Positions 44,093-52,386 of a stretch of DNA of 64,000 nucleotides are shown piece by piece (the first letter of the stretch is position 1; each line of letters starts with the position of its first letter). Origin of the DNA: Deltaproteobacteria bacterium (GTDB lineage: Bacteria > Myxococcota_A > Polyangia > Polyangiales > Ga0077539). The position numbers and the translations under genes were made by a program. A model generated the notes under the pieces. The model ran no database searches. It saw only the letters and a list, made by a program, of their open reading frames with translations, and was not told where the DNA came from. Location: the NCBI GenBank assembly GCA_947477565.1, contig CANJUR010000011.1, forward strand, positions 46,733 through 110,732, given 5' to 3'.

Positions 44093-44560
44093 TCACGGAG
44101 GAGGGAGGGTGAGGATGGCGGTGGTTCCGTCGCCGTCCGAGCGGTGGGTGAGGGAGCCGCCGTGGAGTGCTGCCGCGCCCTGCGCCAGGTACACGCCGAG
44201 GCCCATGCCGTCGCCCGGCTCTCGCGTGGAGAAGAAGGGCTCGCCGACGTGTGCGAGGTCGCTCGGGGCGATGCCCACCCCGCGGTCGATCACTGCGAGC
44301 GCCACCTCGCCGTCGTCGCGCGCGGTGAGCGACACGGTGATCGGGTCCGCGCTCCCGGCGGCGACGGTGGCCTGGCGCGCGTTGTCGAGCAGCGTCACCG
44401 AATGCGGTCGGCTTGTGCCTGCGCCTCGGGGTACGCGGCGAGCATGTCGGAAAGCTCTGCGGCGAGGATGGCGACGGTGCCCAACGGCGTGCTGAGTTCG
44501 TGCGCCGCGCCTGCTGCGACGGTTCCGAAGGCGCTCTGCCGGATGGCCCGTTCGCGGAGT
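44093..44560 (-). pseudogene. RegB/PrrB-like histidine kinase remnant
   Basis: One minus-strand frame carries the phosphoacceptor region FGTVAAGAAHELSTPLGT, characteristic of RegB-type kinases (AAAHELGTPLAT), and stops at 44395. A different frame that begins almost at the same point carries the ATPase motifs LLDNARQA (N box), DRGVGIA (G1), EPFFSTR (F box) and GMGLGVYLA (G2) to a stop at 44093. About 90 residues expected between H-box helix and N box are missing and the frame changes there. No membrane domain precedes it. A frameshifted, internally deleted kinase. Confidence 0.75.
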
Positions 44561-44813
44561 GGCAGACGTGGATGGCCTCCGGGCGCGCGAGGGAGATGTT
44601 GCCCCTTTGGGGGTCTGCGAGCACGCGCTGCGGGTGTTCCCACTGGGCGCGGTCGAGAGAGGGGACCGTGACATCCGCAGCGGCCGGATTCTCCTCCAGG
44701 GAGTTGTCGTTGAAGGTCGCGTCGATCTCCGTGGGCGTGTGGCGCCTCTGCGGGACGTGCGTCCGGGCGTGCGCTGGTCGAGCGGCCTCGCGGTGGGCTG
44801 CGGCGAGGCCTTT
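44550..44813 (-). pseudogene. Unidentified coding remnant
   Basis: Between the kinase and the di-heme enzyme remnants, one minus-strand frame reads sensibly and with strong third-position GC: HVPQRRHTPTEIDATFNDNS, then VTVPSLDRAQWEHPQRVLAD, then ISLARPEAIHVCHSAN. It is bounded upstream by a TAG (44814-44816) and merges downstream into the kinase region in another frame. No start codon context or family is recognised. It looks like a broken piece of a real protein. Confidence 0.4.
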
Positions 44814-45294
44814 CTAACCGTCGATGCGCCGCCAGGGTTTCCGCCGCAGCGGCTCTCGGCCGACAATCCTTACTCCCTTGCGAAGGCCCAACTCGGTCGG
44901 CACCTCTTCTACGACCGCCGTCAACCTCGACGGCCGCGGGGCGTATCCCTCTGACAACACAGGGGTATTCGCGGTCTCTGGGCGACCCGAAGACATGGTC
45001 CTGTTTCGCGCTCCCACGCTGCGCAGCATCGCCGTCACAGCGCCGTACATGCACGACGGGTCCATCGCCACGCTCGACGGCGTGATCGATCACTACGCCG
45101 CGGACGGCCGTACCATCGCGAGCGGCCCGCGCGCGGGCGTCGGGCGCGACAACCCCTTGAAGAGCGGGTTCGTCGCAGGCTTCGTGCTCACCACGCAGGA
45201 GCGAATCGACCTCATCGCGTTCCTGTCGGCGCTCACCGACGAGCGCTTCCTCCACGATCCGCGGTACGCAGATCCGTTCGGAAACGAGCCCTGA
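44812..45294 (+). pseudogene. MbnH-like di-heme enzyme remnant without heme sites
   Basis: The frame around 44819-44920 reads [20 protein letters not shown] and [12 protein letters not shown], the N-terminal signature of MbnH/MauG-like di-heme enzymes. At about 44920 the match jumps to another frame that reads [40 protein letters not shown] and [20 protein letters not shown], then [15 protein letters not shown] to a stop at 45294. That is the C-terminal half of the same family. The section with both CxxCH heme sites is absent. It is therefore a frameshifted, internally deleted copy. MbnH-type enzymes often sit beside TonB receptor loci, as here. Confidence 0.78.
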
Positions 45295-45503
45295 CGGCGG
45301 TCGTGTGGTCGGTGATAGCGTGCGCGCCGTATGTCGCACGGAGCTGGACCCCAACCAGGATCGTTTCGGTCTGATCGGCACCGACCGGGCAGGGAAGTTC
45401 AGGGTTGAGCGCGCCGATGCTTCCGCGGCCGTGGCGGTGGGCGTCGCGGTCACTGCTCCTCCTGCCCACGCCCCGATCGGTCACACCGGCGAGGGCGTTT
45501 ACG

Positions 45504-47366
45504 ATGTCGAGTAAGCGGATGGTGCTTCCGCGCGCGGCGGGCGTCGCGCTGCTCCTATTGCCGCTCGGCGCAAGCGCGCAGCCCGCCCCGCGGGTCGCGG
45601 ATTACACCCTCACGGCCACGCTCGATCCCGTCCGCCACACGGTGCGCGCCGACGGAACCATCCACTGGACCAACCCCTCCACCGTCGCCGTCCGCGATCT
45701 CTGGTTGCACCAGTATCTCAACGGCTTTGCCGGTCCCCGCACGTACTTCATGCGCACCCGCTCGGGCGACGCCTGGCCCGCGCACCCGCCGCACTGGGGC
45801 GGCCTCGCGCTGGAGACCTTGCGCGCCGACGACGGCACCGACCTCCTGCCCACCGCGACGAACGACCCCGCGGTGCCCGACGACACTTCGCAACTCCACG
45901 TCTTGCTGCCCCGCGCGGTGGCTCCGGGCGACTCGATCACGCTGGCCGTGCGCTTCACCGCGACGCTCCCGGAGGTGGTTGCGCGCACCGGGTACGACGG
46001 CACGTTTCATCTGGTTGCGCAGTGGTTTCCGAAGGTCGCGGTGCTCGAGGCAGACGGCACCTGGGCGCACTTTCCCTTCCACGCCAACAGCGAGTTCTAC
46101 GCCGACTTCGGGCGCTACGACGTCCGCATCCGATACCCTCGCGGATACGAAATTGGCGCCACCGGACCGCGCGTCGAGGGCCCCGCTGTCGTTGACGGTC
46201 TGCTGGAGGAGCGGCACGTCCTCGAGGGCATCCACGACTTCGCCTTCACCGCCTGGAACCACTTCCGCCACGCCGATCGCACCATCAATCGCGTCGAGGT
46301 GCACGTGCTGCACGCCCCCGGCGACGAGCGTGGCGCAGCACGGACCCTGGACGTGATGGCGGGCGCGCTCCCGGCCTTCGAGCGTCGCTTCGGGGAGTAT
46401 CCCTACCCTGTGTTGACCGTAGTGCTTCCCCCGCCTGGCGCAGAGGCGACGGCGGGCATGGAGTACCCCACGCTCATCACCATCGGCGCGCAGTGGTGGA
46501 CCCCGCGGCGCGTGCGCGACGTCGAGTACGTCACGCTCCACGAGTTCGGTCACCAGTATTTTTACGGGATGCTGGCCTCCAACGAGCACAGATATCCGAT
46601 GCTCGACGAGGGCTTCTGCGAGTACGCCACCGCGCGGGTGATGGAAGACCTCTTCGGTCGCGGTGGTCCCGTCCTCGACCTACCGATGCTGGGTCCGCGC
46701 TTCGACACCTGGGCGTGGGAGGCGCTCGGATCGGCGGCCATCGCGCACCCGCTCCCGCTCACCCTCGGCGCCGACGAATATCCCTCCTGGGATCGCTACG
46801 GCGAGCACGTCTACTCCCGCACCGCGATCGTACTTCGCACCGTCGAGCGGCGCGTGGGCACCCGACTTTTTACCGAGATTTTACGCGAATACGTAGACCG
46901 GTCGCGCTTCCGTCACCCGACGCCGGAGGCCTTCTACGCCGTCGTGCGAGAGCGTCTCGGCGTGCCGTGGGAGGCGTTCGTTCGCACGGCTTTTGAGACT
47001 CCGTGGCGGTACAACCTCTCAGTCTCCGAGGCCGTCAGCGCGAGGGATCCCGACGGCCACTGGCGAGGCCGCGCTCTCATCGATCGGGACGGTCCGTTCG
47101 ACCTCCCGGTCAATGTGGTTTTCACCGACGTCCGCGGTCGCCGCACGGTGGTTCGCATCGCCAACGACCGGCCGCTCACGGTCGTCCCGTACGACGGCCC
47201 TGCGGCGCTGCGCTCCGTCGCAGTGGACCCCGAGGACACCCTTCCTCTCGAGCAGCGCCGCATCGACAACGCCCGCCTCGCCGATGGCCTGGCGGCCCCG
47301 ACGCTTCCGCTCGTCGCGCGGGTCGCGTACTGGGTCGCGCTCGCCCTCGGGAGCGTCGGACCATGA
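45504..47366 (+). CDS. M1-family-like metallopeptidase
   Basis: The 620-residue product has a signal peptide (GASAQPAPR), an M1-type N-terminal beta domain (YTLTATLDPVRHTVRADGTI) and the GMEYPT equivalent of GAMEN at residues 318-323. The zinc site is HEFGHQYFYG (His346, Glu347, His350) with Glu369 in DEGFCEYAT. All catalytic residues are present; it should cleave N-terminal residues of peptides in the envelope. The upstream start is chosen for the signal. The stop overlaps the next gene (ATGA). Confidence 0.88.
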   Translation: MSSKRMVLPRAAGVALLLLPLGASAQPAPRVADYTLTATLDPVRHTVRADGTIHWTNPSTVAVRDLWLHQYLNGFAGPRTYFMRTRSGDAWPAHPPHWGGLALETLRADDGTDLLPTATNDPAVPDDTSQLHVLLPRAVAPGDSITLAVRFTATLPEVVARTGYDGTFHLVAQWFPKVAVLEADGTWAHFPFHANSEFYADFGRYDVRIRYPRGYEIGATGPRVEGPAVVDGLLEERHVLEGIHDFAFTAWNHFRHADRTINRVEVHVLHAPGDERGAARTLDVMAGALPAFERRFGEYPYPVLTVVLPPPGAEATAGMEYPTLITIGAQWWTPRRVRDVEYVTLHEFGHQYFYGMLASNEHRYPMLDEGFCEYATARVMEDLFGRGGPVLDLPMLGPRFDTWAWEALGSAAIAHPLPLTLGADEYPSWDRYGEHVYSRTAIVLRTVERRVGTRLFTEILREYVDRSRFRHPTPEAFYAVVRERLGVPWEAFVRTAFETPWRYNLSVSEAVSARDPDGHWRGRALIDRDGPFDLPVNVVFTDVRGRRTVVRIANDRPLTVVPYDGPAALRSVAVDPEDTLPLEQRRIDNARLADGLAAPTLPLVARVAYWVALALGSVGP

Positions 47367-48208
47367 TCCGCGCGTGGCTCTCCACCGGCGGTCGCAGCGG
47401 CGTGGTGCTGGGCATCGCGGCGATCGAAATGGCTCTCGCGTGGTTGCTCGGCCTCGCCGCGACCGCCGCGCTGACCCGAACCCTCGCGCACTCGCCGGTT
47501 GGCTACCAGGCGCTGCACCTCGCGGGCGGTCGTTGGTTGGGCGACCTCCTCGCGCTCCACGCCCACGCCTGGGAGCCCACCGCGGCGTTGCTCGGGGTCG
47601 CGCTCGTGGCCTGGGCGGCGGCGTGGCTGCTGCTGGGCGGAATGCTCCCGGTGCTGGGCGCGACGGCGGGGGTGCGGTTGCACCGGGCGGCCGCGGAGTC
47701 ATTGCGACGCGCCCCGACGCTGTTGGGGCTCGCAGCGATCGCGGGTCTGGGCTTCGCGCTCGCGGCCTTCGCGGGCTACGCGGCGACCGGGTGGGGTGAG
47801 CGGGCGGCCGCGCTGCGCCTCGATGTGCGCGCAATCACGCTGCTCGGATGGGTCGCCTGGCCCGTCGCCGGTGCGCTCGCCTGGCTCATTGGCGTCTGGC
47901 ACGATCTGGCCCGCGCGCATGCGATGGCGCGAGGGAAGACGGCGCTGCAGGCGTCTGGTGCGGCGGCTTTTCAGATGGTGCGCAACCCGGTTGCGACGAT
48001 GGCGACGGCGGCGGGCTTCGGACTGGTTGCGTGGGCGTACGTCGGCGCGGCCGCGGCGCTCAGCGGGCTGCTGGAGGCGCGCACATCGGTCGCGGCGGTG
48101 GTGACGTTGGCGGTTGTGCAGCACCTGGTGGTGCTCGGGCGGGTGCACGCGAGAATGAAGTGGTTCGCGTGGTTGGGCGGACGGATCGCGGCCGCGAAGA
48201 CCGAGTAG
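47363..48208 (+). CDS. Multispanning membrane protein, unknown
   Basis: The 281-residue product is hydrophobic with about six transmembrane helices (for example SGVVLGIAAIEMALAWLLGL, PTLLGLAAIAGLGFALAAFA, ITLLGWVAWPVAGALAWLIG). Its start overlaps the peptidase stop by 4 bases, which argues for a functional pair with the M1-like enzyme, perhaps as a membrane partner. No family is recognised. Confidence 0.7.
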   Translation: MIRAWLSTGGRSGVVLGIAAIEMALAWLLGLAATAALTRTLAHSPVGYQALHLAGGRWLGDLLALHAHAWEPTAALLGVALVAWAAAWLLLGGMLPVLGATAGVRLHRAAAESLRRAPTLLGLAAIAGLGFALAAFAGYAATGWGERAAALRLDVRAITLLGWVAWPVAGALAWLIGVWHDLARAHAMARGKTALQASGAAAFQMVRNPVATMATAAGFGLVAWAYVGAAAALSGLLEARTSVAAVVTLAVVQHLVVLGRVHARMKWFAWLGGRIAAAKTE

Positions 48209-48255
48209 GCCGCCGCTCGCGCGGACGTCGCGGTAGTGTCGCGGCCGTTCCCCTG

Positions 48256-48978
48256 ATGGACACCGCGCGCGCCGACTTCGTGTTGCAGTACGTCCTCGCC
48301 GCGGCGGGAGAGCGCGACGGTGGGGAGCGCGAAGTGACCGTCACGCAACTTGTGAAGTACGCCTACCTCGCCGACGCGGCCTACGCTGCGCAACACGACG
48401 GCGAGACTTTCACCCTCGCGCCGTGGACGTTCTCCAGCCTCGGGCCGCATGCGATCGAACTCGAATCCCGCGTGGTGCCCGTCGCGCGACGCATCGGCGC
48501 AACGACCCGTGGCACCTACTACCTGCTCGACCATGATGACCTCGGGCAACGTCGCGCCGCCACGCTCGCGTTGCCGGCCGTCGTGATCAACACCCTGATG
48601 CAAGCGCTTCGAGCTTTCTCGCACGACACCAACGCCCTGCTCGCGCACGTCTACGCCACCGCACCGATGCGCCGGGCCGTCCCTGGCGCACCGATTGATT
48701 TCGCGCCTGCGCCCGCGCCGCTAGCGTCGTCAATCGCCGCTCCGGCTGCCCTCTCGCCGCGCGCTCTCGCCGCTCTGAAGGCCCGTCGCGGCGCGCCTGT
48801 CGTCGCCCCGGTCGTCCCTGCGCCGCCGTATGCGCCGCGCTACGACGACGCCTGTTTCGCGCCCGCCCAGGCCGCGCTCGACGCCCCGGAGATCGCGCTC
48901 GGTACCACGCAAGGCACGCTCACCATCGACCCTGCCGTCTGGGACGCGCCGGGCCGCCGAGGTTGCGATGTATCCTGA
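48256..48978 (+). CDS. Panacea/DUF4065-like protein (possible antitoxin)
   Basis: The 240-residue product has in its first 70 residues the pattern of the Panacea (SocA-like, DUF4065) domain: REVTVTQLVKYAYLADAAYA, then WTFSSLGPHAIELE. A Pro/Ala-rich linker and a short C-terminal part follow. Panacea domains are known as versatile antitoxins that neutralise different toxins. The next gene overlaps its end by 11 bases, as in toxin-antitoxin operons. I am fairly sure of the domain, less of the role. Confidence 0.55.
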   Translation: MDTARADFVLQYVLAAAGERDGGEREVTVTQLVKYAYLADAAYAAQHDGETFTLAPWTFSSLGPHAIELESRVVPVARRIGATTRGTYYLLDHDDLGQRRAATLALPAVVINTLMQALRAFSHDTNALLAHVYATAPMRRAVPGAPIDFAPAPAPLASSIAAPAALSPRALAALKARRGAPVVAPVVPAPPYAPRYDDACFAPAQAALDAPEIALGTTQGTLTIDPAVWDAPGRRGCDVS

Positions 48979-49642
48979 AGACGCCATCCAGTCGCTGGTC
49001 ACGCCGTGGTGGATCCCGACGCAGTCCACCACTCTCGCGCGGGGGCGTCTCGTGTTCGCGTACACGCAGCACGCCGACGCACACTCGTTTGTGCTCACCG
49101 TCGAAGGCCGCAAGGAGCCCACGGACCCTTCCCGCGCCCGGATGCACATCGCGCCCGCGCGTTCCGATTTGCCCGCTCGTGCGCCGAGTCCGCCGTCGCC
49201 CGCGCTGCCTCTCGACCCGGGCGAGGCGTGGTGCGTGCGTCGCGCGCGATGGCGTCCCTGCATCGTGGTGAGCGCGACTGGTCCCGCAGTGCACCGTCCG
49301 CTTCGAATTGCGCCGACCGATACGCCGCTCGGTCCCGCGCTGCTGGTCGCGCCGTACTACGAAATCGCCTCGGTGGACCCGGGTTTCGTCGCGCGCGCCC
49401 GGCGTGCGGAGTACCCACATTGTCTCTGGGATCGTCTGCCCCTCGCGGGTCACCGGGAGGTGGTTCTGCGGCTCGATCAGTTGCAGCCCCTCGGCCGCGA
49501 TCCGCTCGGCTTCGAGTGGACCGACCACACGCTCAGCCCCGGCGCCCTCGCGCTGCTCGACGCCTGGCTCACCTGGAACACCACGGGAACGTTAGCGCCC
49601 GGCGATCTTCGCGATTTTCGCGACCTCGTGCGCGATCCGTAG
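48968..49642 (+). CDS. Unknown protein, candidate partner/toxin of the Panacea protein
   Basis: The 224-residue product starts inside the preceding gene (11-base overlap). The central segment PGEAWCVRRARWRPCIVVS followed about 25 residues later by LGPALLVAPYY resembles the PemK/MazF-type SH3-like barrel (GDVxxVxFxPxxGxxRPxVV, then LxxPxT). The N-terminal half (PWWIPTQSTTLARGRLVFAY) and C-terminal tail have no recognised family. A cell-arresting toxin is possible but not shown. The operon order (antitoxin first) fits. Confidence 0.45.
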   Translation: MYPEDAIQSLVTPWWIPTQSTTLARGRLVFAYTQHADAHSFVLTVEGRKEPTDPSRARMHIAPARSDLPARAPSPPSPALPLDPGEAWCVRRARWRPCIVVSATGPAVHRPLRIAPTDTPLGPALLVAPYYEIASVDPGFVARARRAEYPHCLWDRLPLAGHREVVLRLDQLQPLGRDPLGFEWTDHTLSPGALALLDAWLTWNTTGTLAPGDLRDFRDLVRDP

Positions 49643-49648
49643 CGGTCT

Positions 49649-50539
49649 TTAGCCCTGCTCGGCGCGGCGCGCGTCGGCGATGAGCAGTCCCCCGGATGTG
49701 AGCAGGAGCGCGATGCCCAGGAGCGCGCTGCCTTCGGGTCGGCATCCGAAAACCACCGCGTCGATGGCGAGCGCAAACAGAAGCTGAATCCACCCTACGG
49801 CACCGACGCGGGCGGCCTTGTCGAGCGCGTAGGCGCGGGTGATCGCGAGTTGCCCCACGGTCGCTGCGGCGCCCATGCCGAGCACCCCGACGGCGTCGCG
49901 TCCGGACATCATCGGCGGCGTTCCATTCGCGACCAACCACCCCACCGAGAGCGCCCCCAGAATCGCCGTTGCGGTCGCCGAGAAGTGCACCACCACGGCC
50001 TCCGGGGTCTCTGCCCCGAGGCGACGCAGGTTGATCATCGCGAGCGCCCCGGCGAAGCCCGCCCCGAGCGCGACGAGCCCCGCGAGACCGCCCGGGTGCA
50101 GTCCTGGCCGCTCGATGAGCAGCACCCCCGTGAAGGCCACTACGAGCGCTACGAGCACTCGGGCGGAGACGGTCTCACGGAGGGCGATCCAGGCGAGCGC
50201 GGCGATCCAGAGCGGCGTGGTGTTGAGCAGCGCGGTCGCATCGGCGAGCGGCATGTGCGTGAGCGCGTAGAACGTGCAGAGCATTCCGGTGCTGCCCGCA
50301 AGGCTTCGCTGCCACATCCGTCGGCGATCGACGATGGCGAGGGAGGCGCCGCGGAGGCGAGCGAGGGCGAGGGCGAGGGCGAGGCCCAGCGCCGCGCGGG
50401 AGAACCCGAGCATCGGCCACGGGAGGTGCCGCATGCCGCGCGCGAGGGCGTTCATCAGCGCGAAGGCGACGGCGGCCAACAGCATGAACGCGATCGCGCG
50501 CACCGGAGCGTCCCGGCGGCTGCCCTGGGGCGGGTGCAT
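49649..50539 (-). CDS. EamA-family (DMT) transporter
   Basis: The 296-residue product has ten hydrophobic helices in two repeats, each beginning with a drug/metabolite-transporter pattern (FMLLAAVAFALMNALARGM and LGAGFAGALAMINLRRLGAE) and the motifs RAALGLALALALARLRG and PLWIAALAWIALRETVS. EamA proteins export amino acids or other metabolites at the inner membrane. The substrate is unknown. The start codon ATG 50539 fits the first helix. About 230 bases upstream hold no gene I can support. Confidence 0.88.
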   Translation of the reverse strand: MHPPQGSRRDAPVRAIAFMLLAAVAFALMNALARGMRHLPWPMLGFSRAALGLALALALARLRGASLAIVDRRRMWQRSLAGSTGMLCTFYALTHMPLADATALLNTTPLWIAALAWIALRETVSARVLVALVVAFTGVLLIERPGLHPGGLAGLVALGAGFAGALAMINLRRLGAETPEAVVVHFSATATAILGALSVGWLVANGTPPMMSGRDAVGVLGMGAAATVGQLAITRAYALDKAARVGAVGWIQLLFALAIDAVVFGCRPEGSALLGIALLLTSGGLLIADARRAEQG

Positions 50540-50767
50540 CGCGGCACCTCCTAGACCCGCGGGCGCTGCGCTGTCCACGAGAACGCTTGTCTCTCCATGC
50601 CGCACACGAGGTGCTTGAGCCTGCCCTTCAACCTCCGCCCGACGCGCGACCTCCTCAGCGATCTTCCGTCCCGCGGCTTCCCACGCCCAACACCATCAGC
50701 ATCCGCGGGCTCGCAGAATGGATTGCAGTAATACAGGGTCTTGTAAGCGTCCGCCGGAGTGCTTGTC

Positions 50768-51526
50768 TCACGGCCATAGCCCATGCAGAAATGCCCCGGC
50801 GGCGGCGATTCCCTGCGGGGTGATGGTGTGTCCGACGCCCGGAAGAATCAGCGATTCCGTGCGGATGTGGAGTTGCCCAAGGCGAGCGATGGCCTCGCGC
50901 GCCGCGGCGACGGGGATGCGCTCGTCGCGGGTGCCGTGGACGATGAGCGTCGGCGCGGGGGAGGCGGAAGGGGCGGTGTCGTCAATGAGGCGACCGGAGA
51001 GGGAGACAACTCCGGCGGGGGCGGGGTTCAGGTGCAGGCCGAGGTCGAGGGCAAGCATCGCGCCCTGGGAGAAGCCCACCAGGCCGAGGCGGGAGCGGGC
51101 GAGGGCGCGGGTGTGGAGTTCATGGTCGATCCAGGGGCCAAGTTGCGCTGCGGCGTGGCGGAGGCCGGTGCGGCGCAGTGAATCGTCCGAGTCCGCGAGC
51201 GGAAACCACTGGCGACCGTCGGGTGATCCGGGCAGGGGTTTGATTCCGTCGGGAAGCAGGAAGACCGTGTCGGGCAAGGCCTGGGCGATGCTTTGCGCGA
51301 CGCCGCGGAGGTCGGCACCGTTGGCCCCGTAGCCGTGGAGCATCACGACGACAGAGGTCGCCGATCGCCCTGAAATCGGACCGAAAGAGGGCATTGCGGC
51401 GAAGGAAGAAATGGCTGCGGCCGGGGATGGCGCGATCAGTCGGCCGGGTGGTGGCGCGGCCGGAGCGCCGCCGGTGGGCGTGCAGCCGAGGGCGAGGATG
51501 GCCACGACGATCGGGCGGAGGCTCAC
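50768..51526 (-). CDS. Alpha/beta-hydrolase (carboxylesterase/phospholipase-like) lipoprotein
   Basis: The 252-residue product starts at GTG 51526 (overlapping the preceding stop as GTGA). It has a lipobox (LALGCT), the oxyanion region VVVMLHGYGANG, the nucleophile in GFSQGAML, the acid in HGTRDERIP and the catalytic His in GVGHTI. This is the carboxylesterase/phospholipase family, with a full triad. It is the last gene of the GTPase/Hsp70 operon and is membrane-anchored. Its substrate is unknown. Confidence 0.82.
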   Translation of the reverse strand: MSLRPIVVAILALGCTPTGGAPAAPPPGRLIAPSPAAAISSFAAMPSFGPISGRSATSVVVMLHGYGANGADLRGVAQSIAQALPDTVFLLPDGIKPLPGSPDGRQWFPLADSDDSLRRTGLRHAAAQLGPWIDHELHTRALARSRLGLVGFSQGAMLALDLGLHLNPAPAGVVSLSGRLIDDTAPSASPAPTLIVHGTRDERIPVAAAREAIARLGQLHIRTESLILPGVGHTITPQGIAAAGAFLHGLWP

Positions 51527-52377
51527 TGAACGTGCGGCCCCCGGGAGAGCAGCAGCGGGTCGCTCGACGAGACGCCCGTGAGCGGCGCGCGCAGCGTCAA
51601 GACGAGCGCGGGGACGAGCACGCGGGTCACGGTGCCGTGCGTGGGCGAGCCCGCGGCGGGCGGCGGAACAAGGTCGGCGATGCGTGCGCCGGGCGCTGGA
51701 AACTCGAACGCAACGGTCACGCTCCCGCGCTCGCGCTCGACCAGCGGCCGGAGCACCGCTTCGAGATTCACTTGCCAGATCACGAGGTTGGCGGCCTGCA
51801 TCTCCGCGTGGCGGGACTTCGATCGTTCGAGTTGTTCGCGGAAGCTCTCGATGCTGTCTCCGACGCGGCCGTCGAAGAGGTGCGAGAGGCTCAGCGGCAG
51901 CTTCTTTGCACGATGGACAAGGTCGATCAGCCCCTGCGGGACGGCCACCGCCGTCGGAGGCAGCCCGAGACCGACGTACCAGCACATCAAGGGCACGAGC
52001 TGATCGGCCAGCACCACGAACCACTCCGGCTCGATGTCGGCGTCCGAGGGGCGCTCGCGGGAGGCCGCCAACGCGATGGCCTCCTCGAGCGTGCGGTGGC
52101 CCTCGGCGAGGCGCTCGATCAGTTCCGCGGGAGTCCCGGGGGGCTCGACGCGACCGTAGGAAGGCTGCGGAAACGGCACCTCGGATTGCAGGTGCTTCAG
52201 CCAGCCGAAGAGCTTGAGGTCGCTCACGGTTGCACCGTCCCCATCGAGCCCGACGAAGCCGAGGGTTCCGGGCTCTGGCGATGGTGCCCGCGGTGCAGCA
52301 TCGGGCAGCGCCCGCGCGGAGAGGAAGAATCGACGGAGCCAACGCCAGACGCGGCGCAGCGACCAGAAGGTATCCAT
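51523..52377 (-). CDS. Unknown protein in the GTPase/Hsp70 operon
   Basis: The 284-residue product has a basic, amphipathic start (DTFWSLRRVWRWLRRFFLSA) and a mostly helical body (EGHRTLEEAIALAASRERPS). A hydrophobic segment (VPLMCWYVGLGLPPTAVAVP) sits near residue 135 and a beta-rich C-terminal quarter ends at HVQ. No known family is seen. It begins 9 bases after the Hsp70-like gene and its stop overlaps the esterase start. In a SrfABC-like arrangement this would be the third component, but I find no direct similarity to SrfA. Confidence 0.65.
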   Translation of the reverse strand: MDTFWSLRRVWRWLRRFFLSARALPDAAPRAPSPEPGTLGFVGLDGDGATVSDLKLFGWLKHLQSEVPFPQPSYGRVEPPGTPAELIERLAEGHRTLEEAIALAASRERPSDADIEPEWFVVLADQLVPLMCWYVGLGLPPTAVAVPQGLIDLVHRAKKLPLSLSHLFDGRVGDSIESFREQLERSKSRHAEMQAANLVIWQVNLEAVLRPLVERERGSVTVAFEFPAPGARIADLVPPPAAGSPTHGTVTRVLVPALVLTLRAPLTGVSSSDPLLLSRGPHVQ

Positions 52378-52386
52378 GGTGCTCGC

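Noticed and set aside
45295..45503. Possible small gene before the M1-like peptidase
   Set aside because: Short frames on both strands lack homology and start signals; probably leader and remains of the decayed region.
50551..50784. 77-codon minus-strand frame between the EamA transporter and the esterase
   Set aside because: No homology, no clear start signal, and it overlaps the 3' end of the esterase gene; not enough support for a gene.
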